A stretch of DNA of 64,000 nt from Nepenthes gracilis (GCA_033239525.1 BSYO01000025.1:7784001-7848000), one strand, 5' to 3'; shown: positions 22,601-37,600, counted from the first letter of the stretch. Notes: a model not told the origin generated them from the letters alone. Numbers and translations are program-made.

Positions 22601-25600
22601 CCTGATTAAGTGGACTCTTTTTTTTGGATAAACATCAGTGATACTTCTTAATATCAGAGTCATCTTGTACAATAATTTCCCCCAAAAGATAGAGGATAAT
22701 CATCAAGCCAATGCATATCGTGGTTGCAAGACTTTGCATATAAGGCCAAGCATTCAGCAGCATTGTTCCGAGTTTCTGCTCATCTGCTTTATATATTATA
22801 CTCTAAAACAAAATTCAGAAGGAAAATGCTCTGGGAATTAATTAAATTGGTGATTTACTGAAGATTGATCCTCCAACAATGCATTCTGGAATCTACATTC
22901 TTGAGCAAATAATAAACCCTGATGAAATGCCAAAGCTTCTCCTACTGCTAGCAATGAAACTCCCATAATCTGATTCAAGCAACTGCTCAACAATGGCCAT
23001 TGCTATTCTGCAGTATTACCGAGACCAGCAAAGGTCTCAGCTTTGTCAAATGCTGCATCAACATCCATTTGGATGAACTACTTATCTGCACAAATCCATC
23101 TATTCGATGAAGTAACACAACAGGAAAGCCTTTTGGAGAAGGACTTTGTTACCATTGAAGCTTAGAAAGAAGTCTCTAAAAGCTCTATGGTCGGAGTGCT
23201 AACTTATGTTATCTATCTCGCAGAGTCACCACGCAACTTGCCTTTAGGATTCTGTTTTCCTATTTGAACAAGAATTCCAGAAAAGCCTTAGGCATTGTTC
23301 TTCAGTTTCCACTATTGCTCTGAGCGAGCAATGCTGTGTGACATTAAACACTCCTTGATTCTTTGGGACCAATTTCCCACATCACCATGAAGAAAAGAGC
23401 AACCTTGCACTCTTCCTTTCCCACAATTTAACCCATTAGCCAAACCTCCATATCTGTGTCCCCAATATTCTGTAAACTCAAATCCCAAGGAAATCCTGCC
23501 CAAGCCAAAGAAGCTTCTAAACATGTCAATAATGCATGTGCCAGAGTTTAATTGCCATCTTCACACAATGCAGGTAGAATGCTTCTATGAAATACTTTCA
23601 GTTTACAAGGTAAGATCTGCTGAGCCGCTCTCCACACAAATGTTGATTTTATGTAGGACAATGATGGAGCAAATCTTCACATCTGAAATTGTGCTGGCTT
23701 CATCCCTCTCTGAGAAACAATTTTGTGGTTGGAAATAGTATGCACTTTTCATGCTGGAAATGCCACTTTTCCTGCAATTTCAAACCAACCCGTCTTCTGT
23801 ATCCCAAATACAATGCAGTTGTGCCTCACAAGAAAAAACGGTGGGCATGCAGATCTTTTCTCCATTTTTTAGTTGTAGGATCAATCAAAGACCAACATGC
23901 CATGGTTAAAACTCGGATGATTGATCTCCCTATGTCCAGAAAATGGATCCATTTATCTTGCAGACATGCACTCTATTCCCATTTCCAAGTTCCCATGTTA
24001 AACCTTCTATAATGAGTTGCTGACTACCGCAGAGAGATTCAGGATGGCCCAAACAGGCCTATACAAGCGACAATGTGGGAAATAACATTAACATGCCTTG
24101 AGAACTTGAGCAACCAAGGGTCCCTCATCCTGCACCCGATCTCCATATTTGCAATGTTTCCATATTAAAACATTGCAAGTCATGAAAATCCAAGTCCCCA
24201 GGGGATTTTGACCATGCACAGAACATTGCCTCTTTTGCTGATTATTCTTTATTTCTGAAGCATCTTGGTTCCAGAAAAACCAACCCGTCATACTAATACC
24301 CAACCTTTGGGCAATCAGAAGCAGCTCATAGCATTCCTTCTGTCCGACCTTGCATACAATCTTATGCTATTAGCCTACTAAAAAGCAAATAGGAGAGGTC
24401 TTGTGATGGTGGACTTTTATATAGTACTAATAATGTTGAACATTTTCAAGGCTCTTTTGTTAAAATAGGATTAGCGGAATTGTCAATAATAGGTTTGTCT
24501 TGGTTTTGAGTCTAAATTTTTGTTTCTTATGACAAAGTAGTGAACACAGAAAAACTACTTGCTATGGTTCCATTTGAGTGCTCTTTTTCCTTTTTCTATC
24601 CTAACTATTGGAATTTCTTCCACTTTCACCTTATTTTCTTGTTTAATTTTCTTTTTCCCCTGATTCATGGGTAGATTTCAGAACATCACTTGATTGATCA
24701 TCATAACTCACATTTTCCTAACCCAGTTTGGCATTGTCATCCTTCATATTTGGTTTGCAGGTATTCCTATTTGGGCCAATGACAAGGAAGCATCTATTTT
24801 ACGTCTTGGGTTTGTAAGTCATTTATCTTGTGCCTACAATCTGAATGCTTATGATGAATCTTAATGCTTCATGATTGTGTTCCAGGCTCCCGGGACATTA
24901 TTTGTGACATATTTTAGGGGATTTTTATCTTGTTTTCTTTCGAAATACAAAGGGGAACAAATAATGATTGATTGTTTTTCTTGTTTAGTAGATATACTAG
25001 ATTCTTTTTTAGTAGGTTAGGTAACCAACTATTTTGCTTGTGTCTTTCTTGCATTAATTTAGGGATAGACGGCTATTAAACAGAGAGCTGGTTGTTTCAG
25101 GAGCAATAAGAGCATTTTCCCTTTAACATATGTTAAGTGATGTTTGGAGATACAGAAAAGAGTTAGAATTTAAGGAAGAGCAACACAGTGCATTAAAAGC
25201 CTAGCAAAGCACAGGTCCAATGGAAAGATATATTCTGGATGCATTTGGAAGTTTATTAAGAGAGAATACAGGGAGGAGGCCATGGAGTTTTGGGGGATAA
25301 TTGCTTAAAAACAATAATCCTTCATGTCCATAGACATATGAATCCTTTTTTCTGTCAATATTAGTTTCTGATATTGTTTCTTAGGGATCATTTATATTGC
25401 CTCTTCCTGCAGTTTCATCTTTCCCTTCATTGGTTGTGTAGGTCAAACCTGAAGTAATAAGCTGGTCACCTCGAATCATTGTGTTTCATAATTTTCTTAG
25501 TATGGAGGTAAGCTAGTTATAATTATATATTCTATTTCCTTATTCTCATCAGATATTTGAACTATATTGTCCAGATGTTGGTATTGCCTACTTTGCCTGG

Positions 25601-28600
25601 ATCTCCAAAGTTCATATTTTAACTATGGCTATTTGGAATTCTGTCTAAAATGATTTTTTTTTTTTCTGAATTTTTTAGGCTGAGAAAAGGGGCCGTATAT
25701 AGTTGTTTTAGTTTGATGTTGTCTTAATCGTAAGTGCACAATACCTTAATAGGTAGTAAAGTGATAAATCGAATATTATCTCCCTAAGAATTGAGTATTT
25801 ACTAAGTATCAAAGTGAACCTTATTCTAATATTATCTAAGCAACCAAATTAATGGGAATAACTAACTTATTAAATAACTAATCATTTTGAAAATTGTATA
25901 AAAATGAGATCAAATTCAATAAAGAGAAGTGCTATTTTCTCCTAAGAATTCCTATGTACAACCTTACAATTTCTTATGGATAATATTAAATCACAATAAT
26001 AATCAACATAATATAAATATTTAATGCTCCTTCAAGGTTACATCAAAATTGCGGCCAACCATCCATCCAGTATTTTTCTATATGAATAAAACATATAACC
26101 ATGCATTAAGTGTAATTTATATTTTTAAAGATTGTACAAGTTCATATATTATATATCTATTTATAATGCAATTTATGTGACCTCTTAAAATCAATTATGT
26201 ATTCATCTCTTCTTGGTCTCAACATTCAATATCAAATAATTCAGACGGTGATTAAGCATTCAAAAGCATTATATAGTAATAGGTATGGCCAGAAATGGGC
26301 CAGCCCAATGATCAATTGGATGAGCAGCCTAATGTTCAGTTTAATACAAGGCTTAAATGTCGACGGCCCATCAGAAGATACCACAGAGTCCATCAGGTAA
26401 TAGCACTCGAACGCTTGAACCAAAAAGGGAAAGTTTGAACATTGAAACATTAAAAGACCATATTGAGCAGCCGAAACAACGCTGAATCAAAAAACTAGAT
26501 GGTCCCGTTATTAAATAGAAATGACCGTTACACATTGCTGGTAGAGTTCCTTACCATTGATTTGAAGTGGCGTCATACACGCATCGATCTCAGGTGCCGA
26601 TTAGCTAAACGATACCTTTATTTATAAATCAAACCTCTCCCCTAAAGAAGGGGATGAGAAAAAAAAAGAAAGAGGAAAAAGGCTACTCAATCTGATAAGT
26701 ACACAAAAGAAGTTTAGCTCTGCAAACAAACATTCATCCCCATTCTCTTTAATTCTCTACTTTTTCTTCCTCAACATCTTTCCATATCTTTTAGAAAGAT
26801 TACTAACTTGAACGTGGAGGATATTCCGAGGAGCTAATTCCGTATACCTTTTACTTTCAACTTATTTCGTTATGGTGCGCAAGATTTAGATTCATTGCTA
26901 TGAAAATTAGACCCGTTTGTATTTGGATATCTATGTGAAGATGTCAGCTCCCTAATTCGTACGATAATCCAGATTTTCGAGACGCATCATTAGTGCCATT
27001 TGTGGAAAGAAGCGACAATTAGGCCACTCATTTGAGATAAAGAACATAGTCAATATCAAGGCCCAGTCAAGCATGCCAACTAAGGACATCATTTCTCATG
27101 GCGATGACCCAATAGAGGGTAGCCATGGAAATGCTTGTCTAACCACAAATGTAAACATGGAGATGTTGGCGGCCCAGGTTGACTCCATGTCTAAGGTTCT
27201 CAAGTCTTTTTAGAACAGATTGGAGGGATACCCGCTGGGGGCTCCATCCTTCAATTCTCAGACTTCTACATCTGGAAGGAGGAACCAGTGGAAAAAACAA
27301 CCATCCAAAGAGGTAATTCCGTAGCCTGAAGATCTCGAGGCACGAGGAGCCTCGAGTGATAGGATCCAGACTCGGTTTGAAGGCTGACTAAATTTCGGAA
27401 TCTAGGAGGAAAGCCCAGAACGGTGAAACCCGCATTGTTCTAGAGATGTTGTAAAGCCTTTGGCTCATTATGAAGCTTCATGTAGCACTTTTCTCAGAAA
27501 GGTCCATAGCCGACATGTCCCACAAATTTCGCCGAACCATTCAAAGTTGAGGACATTCCTCAACGCAAAGAGGGTTGCGTCTGGCCTCCCAATTGAAAAG
27601 AGAATTAGAAAGATCGAGTAGTAGTTGTTCCGAGGAAGCGTGGATAGACATTCAGTTGGCAGGTCACCATTTACAAGGGATATTAGGTTGCATTGACTCC
27701 CTCTCAAGTTCAAAATGCCAACTCTATAACCTTACGACGGAAATTTTAATCCCATGGACCATTTGGATCATTTCTGTACCTTGATGGGATTTTGGGGTCT
27801 AGATGATCTGGCCTTATATCTTTGCTTCCCGTTAACTCTCAGAGGAGATGCCCGAATTTGACTTTATTGGCTGACACCAAATTCGATTTGAACATTGTAG
27901 GAGTTGGCTAATAATTTTTTTGCCTCTAGCAGGAGGAAAGGAAAGCAGTCGTGGCACCTTATCTGTATCTGGCAAGGACTAAACGAAAATCTGATGTGTT
28001 TCTTGGCCCGATTCAATGCGAAGGACTGAGGAATATCAAAACTAATCCACGAGGTGAAATTAAATTCCTTCATGGCGATTGTGCAGTCGGGAAAATTCTT
28101 TGAATACTTGGTTTAGCAAGAGCCTTATACCTTTCTTGAGGTGGAGACCATCACTCAAACATATAACGCTGCCGAAGAGGCCAAAGAAGCTAGAGTGCAC
28201 AAATCAACATCCGGGATCAACTAGCGGGAAAAAAGAGGAGCGGTGATAATTCCACCGCTCGAGATCTCAAGAAGCAACCAAGGATAGAACCGAGCATCAA
28301 AAGGAAGTACAAGCCCTTGCACCTAACTTCTTTCAACGACATTTGGACTAATGTTTTTATGCAGATCCGGAATGAAAAATTCTTGAAGTGGCCAAAACCG
28401 ATCAAGAATTTGGAAGGAGGAGATAAGTCGAAGTACTGTTTCTATCATCGATCTTCGACTCACTGTACCAAAGACTATCAGACTATGCAGAAGGAAATTA
28501 AAACCCTCATTTAGAGAGGTACCTCAATAAGTTCTTAAGAGACCCTGGTTATATCTCCATTCTGATCTTCTTGTTATATCTGTACTCGTTTTGGATGATA

Positions 28601-31600
28601 TCCTTGATTATTAATTGAAACGACCCTTCGTTGATAATGGAAATTATAGGAATTTGCTTTATTTTGATGCTTTAAGCTCGGATTGAAAAATGGCCAAATG
28701 AGGTCAGCCAAGGGACCTTTATACTGCTTGGATCATGAACCTGTACCGGTCTAAGAAACTATTCTGTTGGAAGTCACATTAGGAACGTACTCAAAGACAG
28801 CATCTCAAATGCTAACGTTCCTAGTGGTGGATTTACCTTTGGTCTACAATGTAATCTTGGGGAAACTTTGCTTGGTGGCGTTCAGAGCAGTGACGTCAAT
28901 CCCTTATTTAAAGATGAAGTTCATGACAGCATATGGAGTTGGAGCGGTCCTAGGTGACCAAGTTATCGATCGAACCTGCTACTTAGCTCAAATTAGTTAG
29001 ATGGTTTTGAATCAACCGATTGAGGAATTCGACTTCTAAGGTGAAGTAACCCTACAATAAGGTCAATCTGGTGAGTCAATTGGCCGAATCCCGTTAGATT
29101 CGAGTGAGCCCAAGAAATGTGTGCAGATCGAAGGCTCTTTGCCGGATCAACTGTGTGAACAGCTGATGACTTTTCTCCAACAAAACTTGGACGTGTTTGC
29201 ATGGACGCTGGCGGATATGCCGGGGATTTCGACCGATGTGATGATCCGTAGGTCGGGTCTTAATCTTAGACGCAAACTGATCAGGCAAAAACGAAGGAAT
29301 TACTCCGTAGAGAAACTAAGTGCTATAAGAGATAAAGTCAAAATGCTCTTTGACGCAAGCTTCATAAGGGAGGTTTAATATTCGGATTGACTGTTGAATG
29401 TAGTGTTCGTCAAGAAAAGTAACGAAAAATGGCAAATGTGTGTCATTTTCATTGACATGAATAAAATATGTCCAAAAGACAGCTTCCTACTTCCTAGAAT
29501 TGATATGCTGGTAGACTCAACATCTAGGTATGAGCTATTAAGTTTCATGGAACGTCCTCCATCTTAAAAAATATTATCAATGAATTCGCATGGACTAAAG
29601 GTAAGTTTTGTGCACAAGATGTGGGGTGCTTGTATAATGTATTTATTCATATTGATAACAATAAAAATTGCTACAAGTTTGTTACATCAATTGCTCATTT
29701 GTGCGCTTGCATGTGATTACATGAATACAAGCGACCATGATTGACTCTAAGTCGGGTGAAACTCTCACCTATTAAAACGACTTGCTAAAAAGTATGGCCA
29801 CAACCATGCTAAAACGCATAATCATGACTTGCTAAAACGACCCAAAAGACAGTTGGGCACAAACTATCATATAATGACCTGAGAGGCTTGTAGACCAAGG
29901 TCTATCCCCTTCTTAAGAGGTTAAATAATAAAAAAATTTAGGGGGCTTCCACAGCATAAGTGGTACGATGTCCTCTTATAAGAATGAGCACTATCAGTCA
30001 AATACAGTCGACGGACTAAAGTCTGGTAAAGCCCGGTAGCAATGGCAACCATGCTTAGTTGGGAAGTGAAGAGCTTTCCTAGCATGAGTGCTACGATGTC
30101 CTCTCACAGGATTTAGTACCATTAGTCAAATATGGTTAACCAGACTAGGTCCGACAAAGCCCGGCAGTAATGGCAACCATGCCTAATCGATAGACAAAGA
30201 ATGTGTTGAACAAAAAATTCAGCATATAAAAAGAATAGTATCAGTGACAATAATTGGAACAATCTAGCTGATTTATTAATATATAAGTATCAACATTAAG
30301 GAGATCCAAGCTTTCAGCATAAAGATTACAATTGCACTGCCCATTGCCTACAAAAGAGCATCTCGGCTATCCAAAGGCCTGGGGCCTGCTGGAAAACATG
30401 ACAAATCCTGTCTAGGCTCTGAGAAATTCTTGATGTCAGAACGTCGAGAAGCCTCAAAATTCCTTAGATTGAGATAGCCAAAGGGAAAGTCAATAGCCAG
30501 CAAGGAGACGATCCTCTTGCAGGTTAAAAACCCCTCCTGGAACCTGTTGTCTAGAGCAGGGTCAGCCTTTGTCAGTCGAAGATGTATTCTCAACTCTCCC
30601 TTGAGATGAAGGTCAGCAATAAGGCTGGCATCTAAAGTCAATTGATACTCAGTCTCTTGGAGTCTATCCTCGAACGAGGTGATTCAATCCATAGAGATGG
30701 CTTTCTCATCTGAAAGCTCTTGAGATTTCACCAACCACTTGGACAACTCTCTATTTAAATAAGTTGCTTGGTCTCTACATTGCTCAGCCTCGGCAGCGGC
30801 ATCGTCAACTCGAATCTCCATATCCTTGAAAATGGTAGGGTTAGTATACGGTTGGGATAGGCGTGCAATTTTGATAGCACGTTTATGTTGCCCATTCTCA
30901 ATCAGACGAACTAACTCCTGTGACTATCAAACAAAACAAATTAGTCAATCAAAAATAGAAATGACAAGGAGGATATTTGGAGATGAAGGGATACACAAGT
31001 AATATCTTAGAGAAGAAAGATCTCTCCTGGAAAGAGGGACTCGGAGAAAATTCGAACTCAATGATAGGCGGTGTCGTCCTGCATAAAAGAGGTAGAGCGT
31101 GACGTTGGAGAGGAACTTCAAACTCAGGGGGGGGAGGAAAAGAGTCCGGATCCTTTGGGTGCCCATATATAGAAGCGACAGCTTGAAGAACCTTCTCTGC
31201 CTCCAAAGTCTTAGGATTATCATCAAGAAACTCCTTTGTCGCCCGAGTGGGAGGCGTAGAAACAGGCTCATCGGGCAACAGAGAAACAAAAATTGGGACC
31301 CCACACTCAGCCATAAACGGAGTGTCGATCGATTCATTCGATCTGTTGGCCATAGAGTCATTTGTTCTGGTAACAATGGGTAATAAAGCTTCTCCACCCA
31401 CAGTGAACTCGGGCGGCTCTTCAAAAATTGGGCTGCCTGGTGAAGAATAGACGAAAGCCGGCCTTAAAGACAACTCAATGGCTTCCAACGTGGCCATCTT
31501 ATCATAGGCCTCGTTGATCGCCCTATCATAGTCGCTTGAGGAAGATGAGAGGGGGTCTGCCCTCCCGGTCGCCCTTTCAGGAGAATCTCGAATTAAAGGT

Positions 31601-34600
31601 TCCCTTGGTTTTCTCTTGGGCTGGCAGAGAGGCATATCGGCAACAGCTTCCCCTTTAATTATTACTTCCCAGTTGATTGCAGCGAGTGCCTGGCGAGTCA
31701 AAAAATTATTTATTCTCCAAAGAAAAATGATGTTTTCCTCGATCAACTCCGTTAAGGAGCGAGCCATGAAAGTCTTATTCTCAGAGACATCTTCAGAATA
31801 AACAGGATTGACCAACTTCTAGTCGTTGGAGAGGGTCCAGCCGGAAGGGACCGGAATATAAAAGCAACAGTCCTTCTAACCCTTTATTAAGTCCGGATTA
31901 TCCCTGCTTATTTTATACCCTTTTCAGGGAGTAAAAAATATCCAATTGCTCTCCTAATTGAATTGAAAAACAACTGTAACGGCCCTGGCATCCAGATGAA
32001 GCTTCTAGCGACGAAGAAAATTGTATAGGAAAATCAAGTATCTAATAGTGTTTGGGTTGAGGTGCACCATAGGAATTTCGAGGGCCTCCAAAATCTCATA
32101 CAATTCCCTCACAAAGGGAATATGAAGTTCTTCCTTCAGATGGATTTCGTAGATGGTAACGAAGCCAAGACCAGGAGAGCATACTCTCTCGTTGGACAAA
32201 AGAACCTGGAAGGGAACGCCAATAGGAATATTATACCTATCATAAATGTTTACCACATCATTAATAGTGAGGATGGATGGAATCTCCGTAATGCCTCTAG
32301 AAACAACTCGAGGGGCCATGGAAACAAGAAGCGAAAAGCAAATTGGGGCAGGGAGAAGTGGAAAATGAAGAAGTGCAGAAGTGAAGAGTGCCAAACTTTA
32401 AATAGGGAAGGATCATAGACAAAAACAGGATCATTTGTTCCTGGTAGAGGGGTGCATCTTCATAATGGCTAAAACACTTGTTAGCACAAACAATGCGCTA
32501 CGTTTCCATTGAACCATTCATGATGGCTTGACACCGTGCCACCCAAAAAAGATATGCGCAGCGCTGTATCCACTCAGATGTGCCGGTCATGATAATTTGA
32601 CGCAATGCTTCTCAAAGAAGCAAACTGGCAATAAGCAACCCTAACACTTGGTTAATTATAATGGGACAAGTTGCCCCTACTTAAAGTCGATCCGATCGAT
32701 TTATGGATGTGCAAATAGCGTGTTCGTTTAAAGTAAATTTTTACACGTTGGATTGTCAGAAAATCGAGTTATCAGATTGTCAGAAATTAAATATCAAAAT
32801 GGCATTCCAATGCATGTTCGCCACTAAGCATATCAACCACTCAAAGAACGCAAATAAATTGAAGCCATGCAAAGAAAGAAGAATATCATTCGGGTAGTTC
32901 TATTCATTGATTCCTTTTACAACATACAAGCTTAAAACAGTAAAAGTGCAATTCTGGTGAAAAGGAAGAAAAATGTAGGACAATGACTCGGTAAAAAAAA
33001 CCTCTCTCTAGGAACTTCAATGACACCGTGGAGGGAGGTGAAGAACAAAAATTGTCCATCCAAGCCTACTGTAGTTGCCCAGGTCAACTCAAGAGTAAAC
33101 ATAAAACCGGGAACCTTGTTACAACAAAGGCTTGGCTTTGGAAATGACGTAAAAGAAGGAAACCAAGATGGTTTCCTATATAAAAAAGGGTAACCAAAAT
33201 AGTCTTCAGGCACTCCTGCGAACCCTGGCTTCGAAGTATGGAGAGATACATCTGCCGATTTTGGCAAACGCTACTCGCGGCAATGAAGATACCATGATGA
33301 TTTAGAACAGATATACTGTCGAGCAAGGAAAAGAGAGCTCATTAATTTATAACCGGGAGGAGGGCTTAGTACGCATTTAACTCAAGAAGGTATCAAATAA
33401 TGGTAATTGATGGCAAGGAATAAAATCTTGCCAAATAAGACCCTGAATCAGCAAAATATCTGGAAAAGCACTCTTAGAAGAAGAAGCAGCTGGTGTCCCA
33501 TTGATGGCATGCTAGGAGGTTTGAATTCAAACTCCCAGCATGGGGGGCTAGTGTTGGATATGGTCGAAAATAGATCGGGCCAATGCTTAGTTGGATAAGC
33601 AGCCCAATGTTTAGTTTAATACGAGGCCCAAATGTTGACGGCTCAACAGAATATACCACAGCGCTCATCGGGCGATAGCACTTAAACACCTGAATCAAGA
33701 AGGGAAAGTCTGAACATCTAGACATTAAAGAACCATAATAAGTGGTTGAAGCAACACTGAACTTGGAAACCAGGTGGTCCCATCATTAAATAAAGACAGC
33801 CGTTATACATTACCGGCAATGCCTCTCACCACCGATCCGAAGTAGCGTTATGTACACACATCGATCTCAAGTGTTGATTAGCCAAATGATGCCTCTATTT
33901 ATAAGTCAAACCTCTCTCCTGAAGAAGGGGATGAGAAAAAAAAAGAGAGGAAAAAGACTACTCAATTGTACAAGCATATAAAAGGAGTATAGCCCTCCAA
34001 AAAATACTCATCCCCATCCTTTTTCATTTTCTGCATTTTCTTCCTTAACATCTTTCCATATATTTTAGAAAGATTACTGACTTGAATGTCGGAAGATATT
34101 TCGGAGAGCGGGTCCTGTATACCTCATGCATCTAGTTTATTTCGTTGTGATATATAGAATTCGCATTTATAGCTACAAAGACTGAACTTGTTTGCATGAG
34201 GTATACAGGACCCGCTCTCCGAAATAGCTACAAAGACTGAACTTGTTTGCATTTAGATATCCAAGCAGAACAGTCGGCTTCCTAATTAATACGACAATCT
34301 GAATTCTCAAAAAACATTAAATATAAAGAGAAGTTGTGTTCAAGAGAAATATCAGATATTGATCCTATGCAATTCCCTATCTCTTGTGACAATGAGAACA
34401 AGTTAGGTCATAATGACATGCAAGATTTGAACCTACCTATAGCTATGAGAAAAGGAACCTAAATATGTACCCATTTAATTGACCGAGTAAGATACCAACA
34501 ACTTGTGGGGAGCTAATTTACCTATAACATAGTTGGCTGCTTATCACATATGTTGTTATTTCAATGATCCAATTCATGCATGAGCTAAAGGAGAGAGATT

Positions 34601-37600
34601 TGCAAATAGTCTAGAAAATCCCATATTATTTTGAAATCAATGCTTGAAAAAGGAATCCTATTAAAGAAAGGTGGAGAACTACAATAAAAAATATACATTG
34701 ATGTAGACTATGTGGGTTCCTTAATTGATAGGAGGTCCACATCCAGCTGTTGCACATTCCTTAGGGGAAACTTAGTTACTTAGAAAAGCAAAAAATATTT
34801 CTTAATATTCCCTCTTCCTAGTTGAATTATAGATGTTAATCATACCTAACTTGTTAAAAATTTATGTAACTTAAACTCTAGTTAAAGGCATTGTGAAAAT
34901 ATCAGCAAGTTGATCACCGGTCCTCCCATGATGGATATGAATTAAGTTCTGTTGGAGTTTCTTATGAATAAAATGATAATTTATCTCGATATACTTTATA
35001 CTCTCATAAAATATTAGATTTGATGCAATATAGATGGCTAGTTGATTATTGTACCATAGCTGAAAAGGTTTAGAACTTTTAACCCAAGAGAATTAAGTAA
35101 TTATTGAAGCTATATCATGTCACCGATAATGTTTATTAATGCATGATATTTTGATTCTGCACTTAAAACTATCTACCACATTTTTTTATTCTTACATGGC
35201 ACAAGGTTGCATCTAACAAATACACAATAGCCAGTAGTAGATTTTTTATTATACTGTGACTCAACCTAATCAGAATCAGAGAAATCCTTAACTTGAGTAT
35301 GACCTTGATCACTATATAACAAGCTTTTTCCTAGTGTATCATTGAGATATCTTATAATATGTATTACTGCATCTTAATGAGGAACATGAGAAGATAAAAA
35401 ACTGTCTCATATCATTAGTGAAAAAAGTAATGTTTGGATGAGTCATGACAAGATAATTGAGCTTATAAATTAGTCTTTCTTTTCGATTCAATAAAGACGT
35501 CATGATCATCTAATAATAATTTAATTTCTCAATCCACGGGGGAGACACAAGGTTTTAAATTCAACATATCAGTCTCTTAAAGTAAATCTACCTTTCTTTC
35601 TTCGTGAAAGAAAGATGCCACGATAGCATATAGCTGTCTCAATACCAAGGATATAATGCAAATTTTTGAGATCTTTGGTTTGAAATTGATTTTGAAGGAA
35701 CAATTTTAGATTTTGCTTGTACTATCGCAACCAGTAATCATAATATCATCCATATACATAACGAGAATAATAAACGTAGCACTAGAATGATGATAAAATA
35801 TATAGTCATTGTTGTCACAACAAGAGAGCCCATATTTTAATATAGCTTTACTAATTTTGCCAAACCATGTTCGTGAAGATTGTTTCAAACCATATAAAGA
35901 TTTTTTTTACTGATAAATATATTTAGACTCCCTCTAAACAACAAATTGTGGAGGTTACTCTAAATAAACCTCTTTCTAAAGATTATTATAAAGAAGGCAT
36001 TTTTGACATCTAATTGATATAAAGATTAGTGATGAGTAGAAGCCAAAGAAGGGAGAAGCCTAACAGAAGTTAACTTGGTGACTGGAGAAAAAGTATCGGC
36101 ATAGCCCACACTATATACTTGAGCATACCCTTTAACCATTAGATGGGCTTTTAGTCGAGCTAAAAAACTGTTTGATTTTTACTATATAAACCCATTTACA
36201 CTTGATGGGTTTCTTCAATGAAGGTAACAAGTCGAGTACCCATGTGTAATTATACTTAAGGGCAGCCATTTCCTCCTCGATAGTTGCCTATTAACTAGAG
36301 TGAGAAATAGTCTCAGATATAGATTGAGGTAGGTACACTAATAGAGTCCAAGGTAGATATAAAAGCCCCCTACGAAAATAAAACACTAGCATAAGACAAT
36401 TAAGTAGATAATGGATAATGAGAACAATTGCGATGATCCTTCCGTAATGTGATATGAAGGTTTGAATAAGTTTCCTAATTAGAAATAATAGTTTCTATAG
36501 CTGGAGTAACTAGTTTAAGGATAGAATCGATTGTTATCAGCTCAAGGTCCACTCTTGGAAAGGAACCAAACACTTAATGAGAACTACAAACATATGTTTA
36601 AATGATGGAAGGACAATGAAGCATATGTGACAGAGGTGCAAGAGGTACAGCATGATGAACGATCTCATATAGAAGATTATCTTCCTTAGGAGTGACACTC
36701 GATGTTGGATTTGCTAAATACACATTTGGATAAAAACGTTTAGATTTATTAAATGTGATATTAGAGGACCCTAGAAAACGTCCTAACTTCGGAGAGAAAT
36801 ATTGATACCCCTTTTAAGTATGGGGATATCCATGACAAATAAACTATGGTGACTTAGAATTAAGCTTGGTTACTTGAGGATGAATTTCTCATATATAACA
36901 TACATAATTGAAAATCCTCATTGGAGGAAAATGTAATAGTTTATTAGGAAATAACATATGATAGAGAATTTCCTCTAAATAATAGTTGATGGCATCTGAT
37001 TAATAAGATAATAACTTGTCGACACTGTATCACTCTAAAGTGAATTCTAATTTTGAATAAGAGAGCTTTAGTAACCTTTATCGAGTGCCCATTTTTTCTT
37101 TTTGCCACTCTGTTTTATTGGGTTGTATCGGCATAGGATGTTTCATGATTAATTTCGTGTTGTGATAGAAATGACGAAAAAGAGTTGGAAAAATATTTGT
37201 AACCATTGTCACTCCGTAATGTATGTGTAGAAGTCAAAATTTGTGTTTGAATTTCATAATATAATGTACAAAAGATGTAGTCGAACTCTAAATGCTTTTT
37301 CATCATGTTTAGCCCGATAACTTGTGAATGCTGAACAACAGAAGTAACAAAATAACGAAAGCCCTTCTTGGATGAAACTGGACTTGGTTCATAGACATCC
37401 GATGAACTAACTAAAGAGGGGCAAAGGCGCATGGATTCATTCGAGGAGAATATGGCCTACGATAGTATTTGCCAAATAGACATGACTTACAAAATATGTA
37501 TTAGATGTTAAAGTAGGACGTAACTTTTTCAAACTAGAAAGGGTTGGATGGCACTGTCTATAGTGAAGGTTAAGGGCCATAAAAGTGACATTAGAATAGA

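Larger units (their letters stand above)
26277..34316 (+). mobile_element. Tat II: Ty3/gypsy Tat-type LTR element, internally deleted
   Basis: About 8.0 kb with two recognisable LTRs in direct orientation. Inside lie gag, protease and the start of RT in sense, then a long spacer, and an antisense ORF before the 3' LTR. Most of RT and all of RNase H and integrase are missing, so it could move only with help. The two LTRs differ at many positions, so the insertion is old. No target-site duplication was found (left flank tatag, right flank ttaaa). Confidence 0.85.

Noticed and set aside
26241..26450. Minus-strand 69-codon frame that resembles another at 33474-33725
   Set aside because: The resemblance is real but comes from the two Tat II LTRs, not from a protein family.
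30949..31424. Second long minus-strand frame (159 codons) overlapping the antisense ORF
   Set aside because: It is an alternative frame of the 288-codon antisense ORF, Leu/Arg-rich as expected of a shadow.
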